A stretch of 64,000 nucleotides of DNA from Symsagittifera roscoffensis (Eukaryota > Xenacoelomorpha > Acoela > Convolutidae), in assembly GCF_963678635.1 (NCBI RefSeq), contig NC_087068.1, positions 3,098,001-3,162,000 on the forward strand, given 5' to 3'. The position numbers and the translations under genes were made by a program. Positions 1-11,019 of the stretch are shown in pieces (the stretch's first letter is position 1; each line of letters begins with the position of its first letter). The notes beneath the pieces are model-generated. The model had not been told where the DNA came from and ran no database searches. It saw only the letters and a program-made list of their open reading frames with translations.

Positions 1-298
1 CGCATGCAAAATTTGCGGATTCCACTTACATTTGCGGATTCTACTTACATTTTGCGGAATCCATTTATTGTTGCGGAATCCAGAACAACTAGCTATCTTT
101 GCTTGTTGCGGATTTTGCAACAAAACAAATGTGCCGACAAAATTTACGTTACAAGTATATGTATGCGGAATCCACTGAAATTTTGTTTGTGGAATCCACC
201 TACTATTTGGAACATTTTTTAAGACTTGTCTCTGGAATCCAGGAACATACAGACACAAAAATGTGCTCCTATCCAGTGCACAGTTTGGCCTCGTAATG
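1..298 (+). repeat. Dispersed GCGGATTCC repeat, copy 1 (truncated by window edge)
   Basis: The stretch is built from short blocks such as TTTGCGGATTCCACTTACA and their inverse (GCGGAATCC, GTGGAATCC) and ends in CACAGTTTGGCCTCGTAATG. The same block style and the same terminal sequence recur at 23,100-23,462, and a more diverged copy lies at 27,850-28,250, so this is an interspersed family. The left end is outside the window. I see no conserved reading frame. It could be the end of a larger mobile element, but no transposase or target duplication was seen. Confidence 0.7.
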
Positions 299-2880
299 TT
301 TGAGTATTCCGGTTGGGTGAGAAACTTTAGCCAATAACATTAATAATCTTACCTTAAAATACAACGATCTTCTGTAAATTAACATGTAAAATTACGGCCT
401 AATTAGGGAATGATTGATTAACGTCAACGAATCAACAAAACAAATTTTGGAAACAAAAAACAAGAGTAGCTGCTAATGTTAAGAGTGGTTTTCTTACAGC
501 TCAAAATAAACGTTTTCTACAAAAAAAAATCAAAAAAATTAAAGTACTGGCAAAAAAATCTTCAGTTCGATTCAAAATCGTGGGGCTTTCAATTTTTACC
601 TAATTACCACAATCTGGGGTCATTTTAGGTATGAGGTTATATTGTTGCTAATGAACTAGTTTTTTTTATATTAGAACTCCCTGGCCTAATTTATCCCGCA
701 TAAACATTAATCAAAACTCAAAATAATGGCAAAATCATGTCATAATCGCAGCATGGGGAAGATCAATTTTTTGGAGCAGCAAGACTCCTTTTGCCAAAAA
801 TTCAGCGCGAAAAAATGTCAGCGAGTAGTTTTTTCTGGATTTTAATTGATTACCGAAAATGGTATTGAAAAACAGCGCAATAGTTCTGTCCAGAACGTTT
901 TTTTTCGGCCAGTTTTGAACTGTAACTCGTATTTTTCGACTTCAGCAACTCAGCGGACCCAAAAAACATTCCAGTCGAATTCAGGCATAGTATATGTTCC
1001 GAATAAGACGTAAATACACATTTTTTTATCTTCCAACTGGGAGTGATGTTATTTTTCCTGCGTGTGTGAATAGGTTACTCTTAAGTCAGATTTTATCAAT
1101 TAAATGTGTGCTAAAACTTTTTTAGGAAGACAATTCAACCAATTTTTGCCAACTGAATCTTTGCAAAGTTAGTCCATTTAATTACTGCGCAGATTTCATA
1201 GAAAAAAAACTGCATTTTGACTAATCAGAAAAAATATGACGAGTAAAAATTTGAATGAAATTATCAAGACATTTTGAAAGTCAATATTGCGATACAAAAA
1301 TGGAACCAGATTGGGCACCTACTAAAACATGGCGATGTTGGTTGGGTGTCAAAAAAACCATGGCGGTAAATGAGCCACACAATTAATTCTTTTGGACGAC
1401 ATAAGGAACAGAACCGGAAAAAAAATTAGAAAAATAGAATTCAAAAATGTAAGACTTGCCGAATCTCTTTTTTTTTCAAATATTTTTTTCAGGAATCGTT
1501 TTTCAAGATTAAAAGGAAAGCTAAAAATTACCGGCTAAAAGGAAAGCTAAAATTTTTTTCTTAAAATATGATCAATTTTGCTTCAAAACTGATAGTTTTT
1601 ACGGTTTCTGAAAATACATTGTGCGACATTGAAAAGCATTATCAAGAATTTTGCTAAAAGTTTCATAGACTCATAATTTTTTTCAGAAACCGTAAATTAT
1701 ACTGGGGAGAGGCTGATGTAAGACAGAACAAAGTAAAGGTTTGATTTGGGGAAAACTTTCATTAAAGTTTATCTAAAATCACATCGTAATTAAAATAAAA
1801 AGCAAAAAATCTTATTGAAGATGTTCAAATTATGAGCATAATGGGTTATATTATAAGTTTTAGCGTTATTGAGAAAAAGCATCCACATCATTCATAGAAA
1901 CTTTGAATAAATCAAACTAAAATAGCAGAGCAGGTTTTAAAAAAGATCTTTATAATCGATTATAAATGCATTAAAACAAAAACTTTCTCTCAAAATTGCA
2001 TTTCAATCCCTTTGATATAGATGATCATCGATTGTTTCAAACATTATAGCATTTTAGAGACTATGAAATCATATTGCAATCGATTAAACCCAAGAGCGTG
2101 TACTGAAAACAAAACGTGTTGTGTGTCATCTTCACGCTCCATTAGCGTGAAAGTACAAAAGCATGAATAACAGACTACCAAACTGAAATATGATTGGACT
2201 AAAACACAAAACTGAACAAGGTTTATAGCCCAGTGCGCGCTTATCGTGAAAGCCCAACTGCCGTTGATCTGGGCTTGAATTACCCATACTCTAGCACAGA
2301 TGATGTCATACCTCAGTATATGGACATGAATATGTAGAATCCGAACGGATTGATAAACGAATTCCTTGATGCGCGTTCGATTAGACAACTGTTCATACGA
2401 AACATAAATTACCGTGTGAGCTATTACTCATGTTTTGACTCCGGCGTAGAGCCGTACAAAGTCAACTGACTAAACATGTTGTTTAATTTATATCAATAAG
2501 TTAAACATAAATTTATGCATCAATGATACTAATATTATTATACATCCGTACCGGATGGCACTCCCCTTCGACAGGAATTTATACGAACATTTTATATTTG
2601 AGTTTAAACTCCTTTGGGATCGCCTTCATATCTCTTTCCTCTCAGATAACATTATCATTTTATTTCAACATTATTTCTTCATTATTGTTAATGTCTTTGT
2701 CCCGTTTGTCATGTTCCACCTGTGTTGTGTCATTTGTTCTGTTTTCCGCTGTTTTTGCCCCTTTCTTCGTTTCCAGAAATTGTGTTTCATTCTTGTCAGG
2801 GCTATCGTCTGGTGAGGTGAGGTCTATGATATCTTCCTTTTTCTTGTTCGTACTTTTAGGGCTGATTGCCTGAAGAAATT
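299..2880. other. AT-rich DNA without a recognisable gene
   Basis: No reading frame here has the look of a protein family I know. The longest, 2,044-2,388 on the minus strand (114 codons), has no recognisable motif and is probably chance. A perfect 17-bp inverted repeat (1,598-1,614 and 1,680-1,696) and a short direct repeat (TAAAAGGAAAGCTAAAA near 1,509 and 1,534) are the only structures I noted. Confidence 0.5.
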
Positions 2881-3285
2881 TTAGGCAGGCTTGACATTCA
2901 TTGTCTTGTCAGAGAAACCAATTTCCTGAATTAGTGATTTCAGTCTCGGTTTCGACGGCGATATTTCTTGTTCTGGCGAAAAATCTTTAATGAACCTCGC
3001 TGGTTGTTTATCGGTTTTAGCTTCTTCGATGGTGTTGATCGGAAGAGGGTCACCCATGGCTTTTGCTAATTTTGATTGACGGCGAGGAACTGATTGTTTT
3101 GTTGGTATCGTATTTGGTGATGTCGATATTGTCGCTGGCGGAATTTTCTTCAGATTCAATCTTTTTGGTGATGGCTCGGATTTTCCTGACAACGTCGACG
3201 TTTTTTTGCTCTCCGTTTCGCTGGACACGATTGTGTCATTGGTCGTTGTTTTTGTTGGACTTTTTTCCATCGTGTGTAAACTCAT
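2881..3285 (-). pseudogene. Post-integrase Ser/Thr/Lys-rich tail, gypsy copy A
   Basis: An open stretch of 134 codons, rich in Ser, Thr, Lys and Pro and predicted to be disordered. It has no catalytic motif. It belongs to the retroelement because a diverged copy lies in the matching place of copy B (6,967-7,215, minus), downstream of the integrase in both. It may be the C-terminal tail of Pol or a separate small ORF. Function is unknown. Confidence 0.5.
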
Positions 3286-3299
3286 GCCTCGAGGTTTGT

Positions 3300-4045
3300 T
3301 GCAGGGGCGTCGGCCCGTTCTTTCTCCAGTTGGCTTAGTCCGTCGTTTGGTTGGGTTATTGTGTCAACTGTTTTGTTCTTGATTGACTGCCGCCTGTTCA
3401 TTTCTTGTCCTCCTTTTTCTTGTTAGTCCCTTTCCATAAATTCCTTGAATTTTTTGTGTTGAGCCGCATTTGGGTTTTCGATGTCTAGAAAACGTATAAA
3501 AAAGTCCTGATCTCCTTGCTAATTTATACGCTAATTGATCCCTTAAGCGAAAAACGGATTAGGAACAATTGCAACTCCTCTATTTCTTATTTTCTGGGTT
3601 GCTTTCCGAGTGATTGCACCCATGCTGTATGTGGTGTGAAAGTCAAAATTTTCCTGTCAACAGTTATGAAATTTTTTTCGAATGTTTTAGGGCCCTCCAC
3701 CTTAGTAGCCACACGGAATGTTTTTCTTACCACTCGATCTAATCATTTTCTAATGCTTTTGTCAGGTGTCTGTATCCCTTTATACCTATTATTCAGCTTA
3801 TCTTTACTTATTTCCATAACACATTTAGATTGTGCACCTGATATGGGTTGTATTGTTGGTTTGCTTGTTACTGTTGTTTTTGGTGGCATCTATGGGCGTC
3901 GATTTACTGATACCTCACTTTCCGACCATCTTTGCAAATCATGCACAACATCTACTGGTAGAAACGGCTTATTGAGGTTCTTTCTATTAAAAATGCGTGT
4001 TTGGCTTTTTCCCAATTAAGTTTATTACGTAAGCTACTCGTTTTC
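3300..4045 (-). pseudogene. Decayed integrase C-terminal region, gypsy copy A
   Basis: Minus-strand sequence similar to 7,240-7,925 in copy B, lying between the integrase core and the Ser/Thr-rich tail. Several short in-frame stretches exist (for example around 3,680-3,790) but stops interrupt them. Plus-strand frames over this stretch are shadows of this sequence. The assignment rests on position and on the similarity between the two copies, not on a recognised domain. Confidence 0.45.
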
Positions 4046-4397
4046 ACGTTGGATATAGGAGAGTGAAAACAACTCAGACCGCCCAAATATAAGATTACGC
4101 AGCAATCGCTGGCACACAAAGCTATAAGCCACAGCCAGATACCAACAAACACTGCTTGAGCCGGGTCAGGAGGAATGTGCACAAAACGAGGAACTGCCCA
4201 CGATGACCAACACGCAACAGGAGGCAAGCCAGCATATGGTCACAGAGGGGATAGTGGCCACAGTCAGTCAAGTAAAAACGACAGAATCTAAGGAGGACAC
4301 ACCGCTGTTTCGTAAAAAAAACTACAAGAAGAGCAAAGTATAAAAATCATTGTCTCCGCTATCAGAAAAGACCGATATCTAAGACCACTCATCAATT

Positions 4398-4589
4398 TTG
4401 TTTGAGAAAAGCGGTACTGGGAATCGAAACGGAGAAGATTGGTACAATGTACGCAACCGACTACGTGTGCGCGAGGACTGTCTGCTCATCGACGAACGTG
4501 TCGTCATTCCCACACAGCTGCGTCAGACAGTTCTGGATAGCCTACACTTAACACAACCACGATCAGCTGCAATGCTGGACTTATGTTAA
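4398..4589 (+). pseudogene. Retroelement integrase H2C2 zinc-binding segment, duplicate 1
   Basis: The translation has the hallmarks of the gypsy integrase N-terminus: a LLIDERVVIPTQLRQTVL block followed by LH, then a degraded HaG-like part ending AAMLDL. The minus-strand counterpart in copy B (8,392-8,625) has the more complete version, with the second His and both Cys. Here the frame stops right after AAMLDLC, and the HVWFPH part continues in another frame. It lies in the inverted block of copy A. Confidence 0.7.
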
Positions 4590-5031
4590 CATGTGTGGTT
4601 CCCGCACATAAATCAGTCGTTTTTCCAGATGGTGCAAAGCTGCAGGCATTGAAGAGTACAAGGTTGGATAAAGGAGAGTGGAAACGACTCAGGCCGCCCA
4701 AATATAAGATTACGGAGCAATCGCTGGCACACAAAGCTATAAGCCACAGCCAGATATCAACAAACACTGCTTGAGCCGGGTCAATCACAACATAGCCAGT
4801 CAGGAGGAATGTGCACAAAACGAGGAACCGCCCACGATGACCAACACGCAACAGGAGGCAAGCCAGCATATGATCACAGAGGGGATAGTGGCCACAGTCA
4901 GTCAAGTAAAAACGACAGAATCTAAGGAGGACACACCGCTGTTTCGTAAAAAAAACTACAAGAAGAGCAAAGTATAAAAATCATTGTCTCCGCTATCAGA
5001 AAAGACCGATATCTAAGACCACTCATCAATT

Positions 5032-5223
5032 TTGTTTGAGAAAAGCGGTACTGGGAATCGAAACGGAGAAGATTTGTACAATGTACGCAACCGACTACGT
5101 GTGCGCGAGGACTGTCTGCTCATCGACGAACGTGTCGTCATTCCCACACAGCTGCGTCAGACAGTTCTGGATAGCCTACACTTAACACAACCACGATCAG
5201 CTGCAATGCTGGACTTATGTTAA
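5032..5223 (+). pseudogene. Retroelement integrase H2C2 zinc-binding segment, duplicate 2
   Basis: This is the second unit of the tandem duplication and differs from the 4,398-4,589 segment by a single residue (Leu for Trp near residue 15). It shows the same early stop after AAMLDLC. It sits directly upstream of the integrase core remnant at 5,360-5,745, so this unit is the one contiguous with the rest of the inverted integrase. Confidence 0.7.
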
Positions 5224-5359
5224 CATGTGTGGTTCCCGCACATAAATCAGTCGTTTTTCCAGATGGTGCAAAGCTGCAGGCATTGAAGAGTACAAGGTAA
5301 GCCAATAAAAAGAAAGAAACACTCATTCCAAATGGTACATGTTGTAGAACCTAATAAGA

Positions 5360-5745
5360 AGCTACAATTAGATTTTACGGGGACTATCCTGATGAACTTA
5401 ATAAGGACGCTTACATAACAGTTGCAAAAGATAAATGGTCAAAATTCCTCACAGCAAAGCTCGTCACAAATACCACGGCGGATGTCGCAAAAAAAATTTA
5501 TACAACGAAATAGTTCGATTAATCGGTTACATCAAAGACTACGATGTGACGAAGTTCAAACATTTAGAGCCAAAAAAAAATTTTTTATATAACAAACACA
5601 ACAAAAAAAAGTTATTCACACGGGTAGACAACCATAGAGCCATAGGGGTACTAGAATGAATGATACAAAGTTTAAAAAGTAGGAGAGGGGTAATCAATCA
5701 AGCACACCGTACTAGAGTCTGACGTAGCCAAGATAATGAAATCTT
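5360..5745 (+). pseudogene. Gypsy-type integrase catalytic-core remnant, inverted
   Basis: Frames in this stretch give LQLDFTG near 5,365 and KWSKFLTAKLVTNTTADVA near 5,430-5,490, which match the start of the retroviral-type integrase core (first catalytic Asp in LDF, then the DKWSK block). Frameshifts break it into at least three frames. The order and strand agree with the zinc-binding segments just upstream. The tail after 5,650 matches minus-strand sequence near 8,040 in copy B, which sets the right inversion breakpoint near 5,745. Confidence 0.7.
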
Positions 5746-5749
5746 TGGA

Positions 5750-5900
5750 GCTGGTAAAGTTGGCTCTGATAAAGTTGGCGCTGGTAAATAGCTTTTTACC
5801 GAATATTGTTTTTGAATGCATTGTCAAACGGCTGAATGTTTTTTTATCATACGTTTTGATTCTTTTTATGTAGCCATTGGTTTTACAAAGAAGAAAAGTT
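5750..5900 (-). repeat. Short dispersed repeat inserted in gypsy copy A
   Basis: The reverse complement of this stretch matches 24,535-24,655 over its length (shared blocks include TTCTTCTTTGTAAAAC, GACAATGCATTC and CTATTTACCAGC). Copy B of the retroelement lacks it at the equivalent place, so it looks like an insertion or a junction fragment. It is not coding. Confidence 0.6.
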
Positions 5901-5928
5901 TGTCTAGTTTTCAAAGCAACTCTCGTGC

Positions 5929-6156
5929 TTACTTGATTGCTTCCTTTGCTGACGAAGTGGTGGTTTTTGTTTGTTTTTGTTTCTTGGCGGTTGGTGGTCG
6001 TTTGTGCCACCGAGCATCCGACAAGATCACCTCTCTGTCAGAAGACCCCTGAAAGCTTGATATTTTTTCCTCTTTTATTCCACGATGTGTTAAAGTCGTA
6101 TCCTCTTCCGGAATGAATCCGCCTTTAAAATTTTTGATGTCTGTTTTCCGATTCAT
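5929..6156 (-). pseudogene. Pol connection region, gypsy copy A
   Basis: The frame includes a SSFQGSSDRE and DARWHKRPPTAKKQKQ segment whose close relative is found at 8,961-9,269 (minus) in copy B, between RNase H and the integrase zinc-binding part. It is Lys/Thr-rich and has no enzyme motif. It is placed by homology to copy B. Confidence 0.5.
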
Positions 6157-6569
6157 TTTCTCTGTTGTGTTTAAGTAATTGACAAGTTTTTTTTGAAATT
6201 TCAGTCACTGAAACGTTCAGAGTTTGATTGTTACGTTGAAATTGTTTTCTGAAATAGAGTTGACTGAGTTTAGGATTGATTTGAGTAGAGTTCATTTTGT
6301 TTCAGTGTTTGCAACTGACCGCCTCCGGAATTTTCGGAATGTTGTTCCTTCAATTGAGAGTTTGAAGTGCTAATTGTTTTTCTTTCAATTCTCGCGCGCC
6401 TTTTGTTCAGCTGACACATTGCCATGTTTCTTTTGGCTAAATTTTTAAGGATGACGTTGTCAATCAATTCGTGATTGTTTTTGAATGCACTAATTGATGC
6501 TACAATAAATCCCCATCGTACTCGCTTGGGGTTATTGCCAATCCATTTGGATTTCTTGACAAATATCTG

Positions 6570-6848
6570 TTAGGCCCATTTTTTAACAGCCATTTTTTTG
6601 AGGACTAAATGGAATGAGATTAGTCGGTCAATCCAACGAGTTAATGTGCTTTGACTAGTTTGTGATCTTTCACTTGCGTTTAAACCGTTGATCAAAGCTT
6701 GATGATGAGTGATTACGGTGAATATTTTTCCATAAAGATGATATTTGAAACATTCGATGTCCCAAACTACCCAGAGTATTTCTAACTCATTGATTGAACT
6801 ATTGTTACTCAAAGGAATTAAAAATCGTGATGCATATGCTATCGCCAC
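6570..6848 (-). pseudogene. Gypsy-type RNase H fragment, copy A
   Basis: The translation has the family signature AIAYASRFL, then NELEILWVVWDIECFKYHLYG and FTVITHHQAL, in the order and spacing of the Ty3/gypsy RNase H C-terminal part (the Glu of NELE and the Asp-like position of TDHQ, here His). The catalytic Asp in the last motif is replaced by His. The upstream RT is absent: the next sequence (from 6,857) belongs to the tail of copy B. Confidence 0.8.
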
Positions 6849-6966
6849 CCAACCTTCATTAGTGATTTCAAGCTCGGTTTCGACGGCGATAATTCTTGTT
6901 CTAGCGTCAAATCTATGTTGAATCTCACTGGTTGTTCATCGTTTTTAGCTTCTTCGATCGTTTTGA

Positions 6967-7215
6967 TCAGGATAGGGTCACCCAAAGTTTTTTTATAATG
7001 TTAATTGACGGTGACGAACTGACTGTCTTGTTTGTATCGTAAATGCTGATGTCGATATTGTTGCTAGCGGAGTGTTCTTCCGATTTAATCTTTTTGGCGA
7101 TGGCTCGATGTTCATGACGACGTCGATGACTTTTCGCTCTCTGTTTCGCTGGACACGATTGTGTCATTGGTCGTTGCTTTTGTTGGAATTTTTTTCCATC
7201 GTGTGTAAACTCATG
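6967..7215 (-). pseudogene. Post-integrase tail, gypsy copy B
   Basis: This is the diverged counterpart of 2,881-3,285 in copy A; both begin with an ATGAGTTTACACACGATGGA start on the minus strand. Here a frameshift changes the product after the first few codons, leaving a Lys/Arg/Ser-rich peptide. It has no known domain. Confidence 0.45.
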
Positions 7216-7944
7216 CCTCGAGGTTTGTTGCAGGGGTGTCCGCCCGTTCTTCCTCCAGTTGGCTTAGTCCGTCGTTTCTTTGGACTATTTTGTCCACTGT
7301 TTTGTTCTTACTTGACTGCCGCCTGTTCTTTTCTCGTTATTTTTCTTGTTTCCATATCAACATTGAACATTTTGTGTTGAGGTGCATTTGGGTCTTCGAT
7401 GTCTAAAAAGCGTGGACAAGGTGATGATCTCCTTGCGGGTTTTACGCTACATGATCACTTAACCGTGAAGATTGGCACGTTCCGTAGATTAACATGTCAG
7501 GAACTATTGCAACTCCACTATTTCTTAATAATCCAGGAGGCTTTCCGAACGATTGCACCCATGCTGTATCTGGTGATTAAATTTAAAATTTCCTGTCAAT
7601 AGTTTTTTTTCTTTCGAATGTGTTAGGGTCCTTCACCTTAGTAGCCACTCGGATTGTTTTTCTCGCCACTTGATCTAATTTTTTTCTTATGTTTTGTCGA
7701 TTGGTGTCTGTATCACTTTATACCTAGTATTCAGCTTATCTTTAATTAATCCTATAACTCTTTTAGATTGTGCACCTGATGTTAGTTGTGTTGTTGTTTT
7801 GCTAGTTCCATTTTAATTTTTGTGGCATCTGTGGGTGTCGGTTCACTGATACCTCATCCTCTGACTATCGTTGCAAGCATGCGTGTTTGACATTTTCCTA
7901 ATCAAGGTTATTAGGTGAGCTAGTTTTTGAATTAAGGAGTGTTT

Positions 7945-8390
7945 GGTTTTCTACCCATTTGTACTTATCTCGGCTACGTCAGATGCTAGTTTGTACGGTG
8001 TGTATGATTGATCTGTTCTCATTACCCCTAACCTACGTTTTAAAATTTGTATCATTCTTTCTACTACTCCTTTGGCTCTATGAACGTCTACCGGTGAGAA
8101 TAGTATTTTTATAAGGTTTTTGATACAAAAAAGTTGAATATTTTTGGCTCTGAATGTTTGAGCTTGGTCACATCGTAGTCGTCGAGGTACCGCATTATTC
8201 GAATTATATCAATGTATAAATCATATTGTGACATCTGCGGTGGTATTTGTGACGAGCTTTGCTGTGAGGAAGTTTAATCATTTATGTATTGCAACTAATA
8301 TGTAAGCGTCCTTATTTGATTCATCCGGGAGGGGCCCCGCAAAATCTAAATGTAACTCTTCATTAAAATTTACAACAGGTACTTTTTGGA
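7945..8390 (-). pseudogene. Integrase catalytic-core remnant, gypsy copy B
   Basis: Minus-strand frames contain a DYDVTK-like block (near 8,170), a DLHLDFAG-type start near 8,345 and further pieces matching 5,360-5,745 of copy A. The pieces lie in different frames. It directly follows the zinc-binding segment at 8,392-8,625, as expected for integrase. Confidence 0.6.
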
Positions 8391-8391
8391 A

Positions 8392-8625
8392 TCAGTGTTT
8401 CTTTCCTATTATCGGGTTGAGAGTTTCAACTTTTTCTATGCAATGGTTGCAGGTTTGTGCCTTCTGGACGATCGACTGATGTATGTGAGGGAACCACACA
8501 TGTTGACGTAAGTCTAGCATGGCGGCCGATCCTGCGTGTGTTACGTGTAGGATATACAGCAGTAACTGACGCAGCTGTGTAATAATGACGATACGTTCGT
8601 CAATGAGCAGATAGTCCTCGCGCAC
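8392..8625 (-). pseudogene. Integrase H2C2 zinc-binding domain, gypsy copy B
   Basis: The 77-codon open segment shows the complete retroelement integrase zinc-binding pattern: LH then HAGSAAMLDLRQHVWFP, then AQTC and C with two-residue spacing. All four ligands (two His, two Cys) are present. It is the best preserved domain of the element. Upstream on the minus strand (8,640-8,700) the sequence matches copy A but is out of frame. Confidence 0.85.
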
Positions 8626-8960
8626 ATGTATTCGGTTGCGTACATTGTACCAATTTTGAACGTATGATGACTTAATTGATTCCCAGTCCCGTTTTTTATA
8701 AAAATAAATGATGAGTGGTCTTAGATTTCAGTCTTTTCTGATAGCGGAAGCAATGACTTTTATACCTCGCGTTTCTAGTTTTTTATGAATTAATTAGCGG
8801 TGTGTCCTCCTCTGATTCCGTCATTGTTGCTTGACTGACTGTGGCCACTATCCCCTTTGTGATCATATGATGGCTTGGCTCGAGTTGCGTGTTGGCCTTT
8901 GTGGGGCGTTCCTTGTTTGGTTCACATTCCTCCTGACTGGCTATATTGGATTGACCCGGC

Positions 8961-9269
8961 TCACGCAGTGCTCGTTGATATCTGGTTCTGGATTATCGCT
9001 GTGTATGCCTGCGATTGCTCTGTTATCCTCAGTTTGGATGTCCTGAGTCGTTTTAATTTTCCTCGTGGCCTCGAGGAAAGTAACTCTCGTGTGTTCTTGA
9101 CGGTTTCCTTTGGTGACGAAGTGGTGGTGTTTATTTCTTTTTGTTTCTTGGCGGATAGTGGTTGTTTGTGCCACCGAGCATCCGACAAGCTCATCTCTCT
9201 GTCAGAAGACCCCTGCCAGCTTGATGTTTTTTCCACTTTTCTTCCACTATGTGTTAAAGTCATACCCAT
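8961..9269 (-). pseudogene. Pol connection region, gypsy copy B
   Basis: An open stretch of 102 codons that is Lys/Ser/Thr-rich, with SSWQGSSDRE and DARWHKQPLSAKKQKE blocks shared with 5,929-6,156 of copy A. It lies between RNase H and the integrase zinc-binding segment. No enzymatic motif was seen. Confidence 0.5.
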
Positions 9270-9699
9270 TTCCGAAATTTATCCACCTTTAAAAATTCTG
9301 ATGTCTGTTTTCTGATTAATTTTCTGTGTTGTGTTTATTTTATTGACGAGATTTTTTGAAATTTTAGTCGCTGAAACGTTCAGAATCAAAATTGTTTTCT
9401 GAAATAGAGTTGACTGAGTTTTAGATTGATTTGAGCAGAATTGATTTTGTTTCAATGTTTTTAACTAACCGCCACCGGAATTTTCGGAATACTGTTCTTT
9501 CAATTGAGAGTTTGAAGTGCTAAATACTACCCTTTCTTTTTCCGCGCCTTTTTTGATCAGCTGACACGGTGCCATGTTTCTGTTGGCTAAATTATTAAGT
9601 ATGATGTTGTCGATCATTTTGAGGTTGTTTATGAATGCAATAATCGATACTATAACAATTTTTTATCGTACTCGCCTGGGACTTTTGCCAACCCAACTG

Positions 9700-10268
9700 G
9701 ATTTCTTGACATATAGTCTATTAGCCCCATTTTATTACCAGCCAAATAATTGACATCAAAAAGGAATGGGATTAGTCGGTCAATCCAAAGAGTTATTCTG
9801 CTTTGACTGATTTTTGATCTTTTACTTGCGCTTAAAGCGTTGATCAGAGCCTGATGATCAGTGATGACGGTGAATTGTTTTCCAAAAAGGTATTTTTTAG
9901 AACGTTCAATGGCCCAAAGTACCCCGAGTATTTCTAACTCATTAACTGAAAATTTTTTCTCAAGGGAATTTAAAACGGTGATGTATAAGTTATCGCCACC
10001 CAGTCTTTTTGTGAATGTAGCTTGAGTGACGCTCCTGAACCTGAGGTGGAAGCATCACGTACTATGCGCGTTTCCAAATTTTGATCAAAATGTTTGTTTT
10101 TTTTGTCATTTCAGGAACTAATTTTATGATGTTTTTAATGATGTATTGTGTTACGGTTTTCAAAAAATTGGTTTGTTTTTTTTTCTGTATTTTTAGTACA
10201 AGTTGTAGTGCAGCTGCTTTTTGTGCTAATTTTGGAATGTACCTGGTGAGATTGTTAATGGAGCCCAT
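9700..10268 (-). pseudogene. RT connection and RNase H, gypsy copy B
   Basis: 10,268-10,062 gives a LGSINNLTRYIPKLAQ-like block (here MGSINNLTRYIPKLAQK), the classic gypsy connection after the RT palm. Sequence from about 10,030 to 9,700 is similar at the DNA level to the RNase H fragment at 6,570-6,848 but has frameshifts. Together they show the C-terminal half of the RT/RNase H polypeptide. Confidence 0.75.
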
Positions 10269-10434
10269 GAAGCTTTTTAGTTGTTTAAATGTTCTTGGCG
10301 ATAGTTTATCAATCGCGTCCGTTTTTCTATTGATGGTTTTGTGCCCTCGCTGTTTATGGTGTACCCTAACTAGTCATTTGTCTACACGCAAACTTACATT
10401 TGTCCAATGATATTTCAAAAATTTCCGCATCTAG

Positions 10435-11015
10435 TTATTCCAAGATCGTTTGAAATTTTTGTATATGTATATCGATTGATCCTTTCGTTACTATCAGTAC
10501 GTCATCCAGATATGCATACTTGTTTGAGCAATTGGTAAGACTCAGGTCAATAGCCTTCTGAAATTCAGCTCGCATATCCGTGAGGCCGTAAATTTTGGTG
10601 TGAAATTGGTAAGTCCCGAAAACGTTGCCACCAATTAAACAGAAATTACCTTGTTCTCGAGTTGATTTTTTCCAATGGGATTTGTAAGTACGCATATCGC
10701 AGATCCAATGTTGAAAATATAGTCTGCTGCTTTTTCTTTGATTTTTCACGGTAATCACGATCGGACTGATAGATTGTCAATCAGAACCTTTGTCCAGTTT
10801 TACTAAATGTTTTTGGTCGAAAAGCGTGTTGAGTTCTTTCTCAACCCGTTCATGTAGGTGCACTGGGATACGGCGTCCTCTTTCTTGGATCGGAATATCG
10901 TCTTTGCTAAATTGCGTTCGCATAACGTACTTTTTTTACTTTCCAGTACGTACACATATTTGTAGAAAACTGTCTTTAACCCATTGTTTGTTATCGGGGT
11001 TCGATTCTTCAGCAC
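10435..11015 (-). pseudogene. Reverse transcriptase, gypsy copy B
   Basis: The segment 10,758-10,435 carries the RT palm signature YLDDVLIV (Y-x-DD box) preceded by an AEFQKAIDLSL block and by GNVFGTYQFHTKIYGL-like sequence. The upstream piece (11,015-10,803) matches the RT start in decayed form and is shifted by frame with stops between. The YxDD catalytic Asp pair is intact, but the polypeptide as a whole is broken. Confidence 0.85.
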
Positions 11016-11019
11016 GCCC

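Larger units (their letters stand above)
4048..5297 (+). repeat. Direct tandem duplication of an integrase segment (about 0.62 kb x 2)
   Basis: Unit 1 is 4,048-4,662 and unit 2 is 4,663-5,297. They are nearly identical; the main difference is a 19-bp block (CAATCACAACATAGCCAGT) present in unit 2 and absent from unit 1 near 4,161. Both units contain the same integrase zinc-binding segment. The near identity shows that the duplication is much younger than the element itself. Confidence 0.85.
2881..6856 (-). mobile_element. Ty3/gypsy-like retroelement copy A, degenerate and rearranged
   Basis: Minus-strand fragments of a gypsy-type pol gene: an RNase H piece (6,570-6,848), a connection region (5,929-6,156) and the post-integrase tail (2,881-4,040). 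The integrase block (about 4,048-5,745) lies on the plus strand, the opposite orientation, and its first part is tandemly duplicated. All blocks are similar to those of copy B (6,857-11,350), which keeps the expected order, so copy A has suffered an internal inversion. The RT is missing; the copy abuts copy B near 6,857 at a shared CATTAGTGATTTCA-like junction. Frames are broken by stops and shifts. No LTRs could be identified by eye. Confidence 0.75.

Noticed and set aside
2044-2388. Minus-strand 114-codon frame
   Set aside because: No recognisable motif or neighbouring splice sites; length is within chance for this window.
2523-2873. Plus-strand 116-codon hydrophobic frame
   Set aside because: Phe/Leu/Ser-rich as expected from T-rich DNA in any frame; no start context, no family pattern.
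3516-4019. Plus-strand 167-codon frame
   Set aside because: It is antisense to the gypsy copy A tail, whose minus-strand similarity to copy B explains the sequence.
8831-9315. Plus-strand Cys/Leu-rich frames resembling membrane proteins
   Set aside because: They are antisense to the Pol connection region and repeat the same shadow seen at 3,952-4,227 and 4,504-4,905 on the other strand of copy A.
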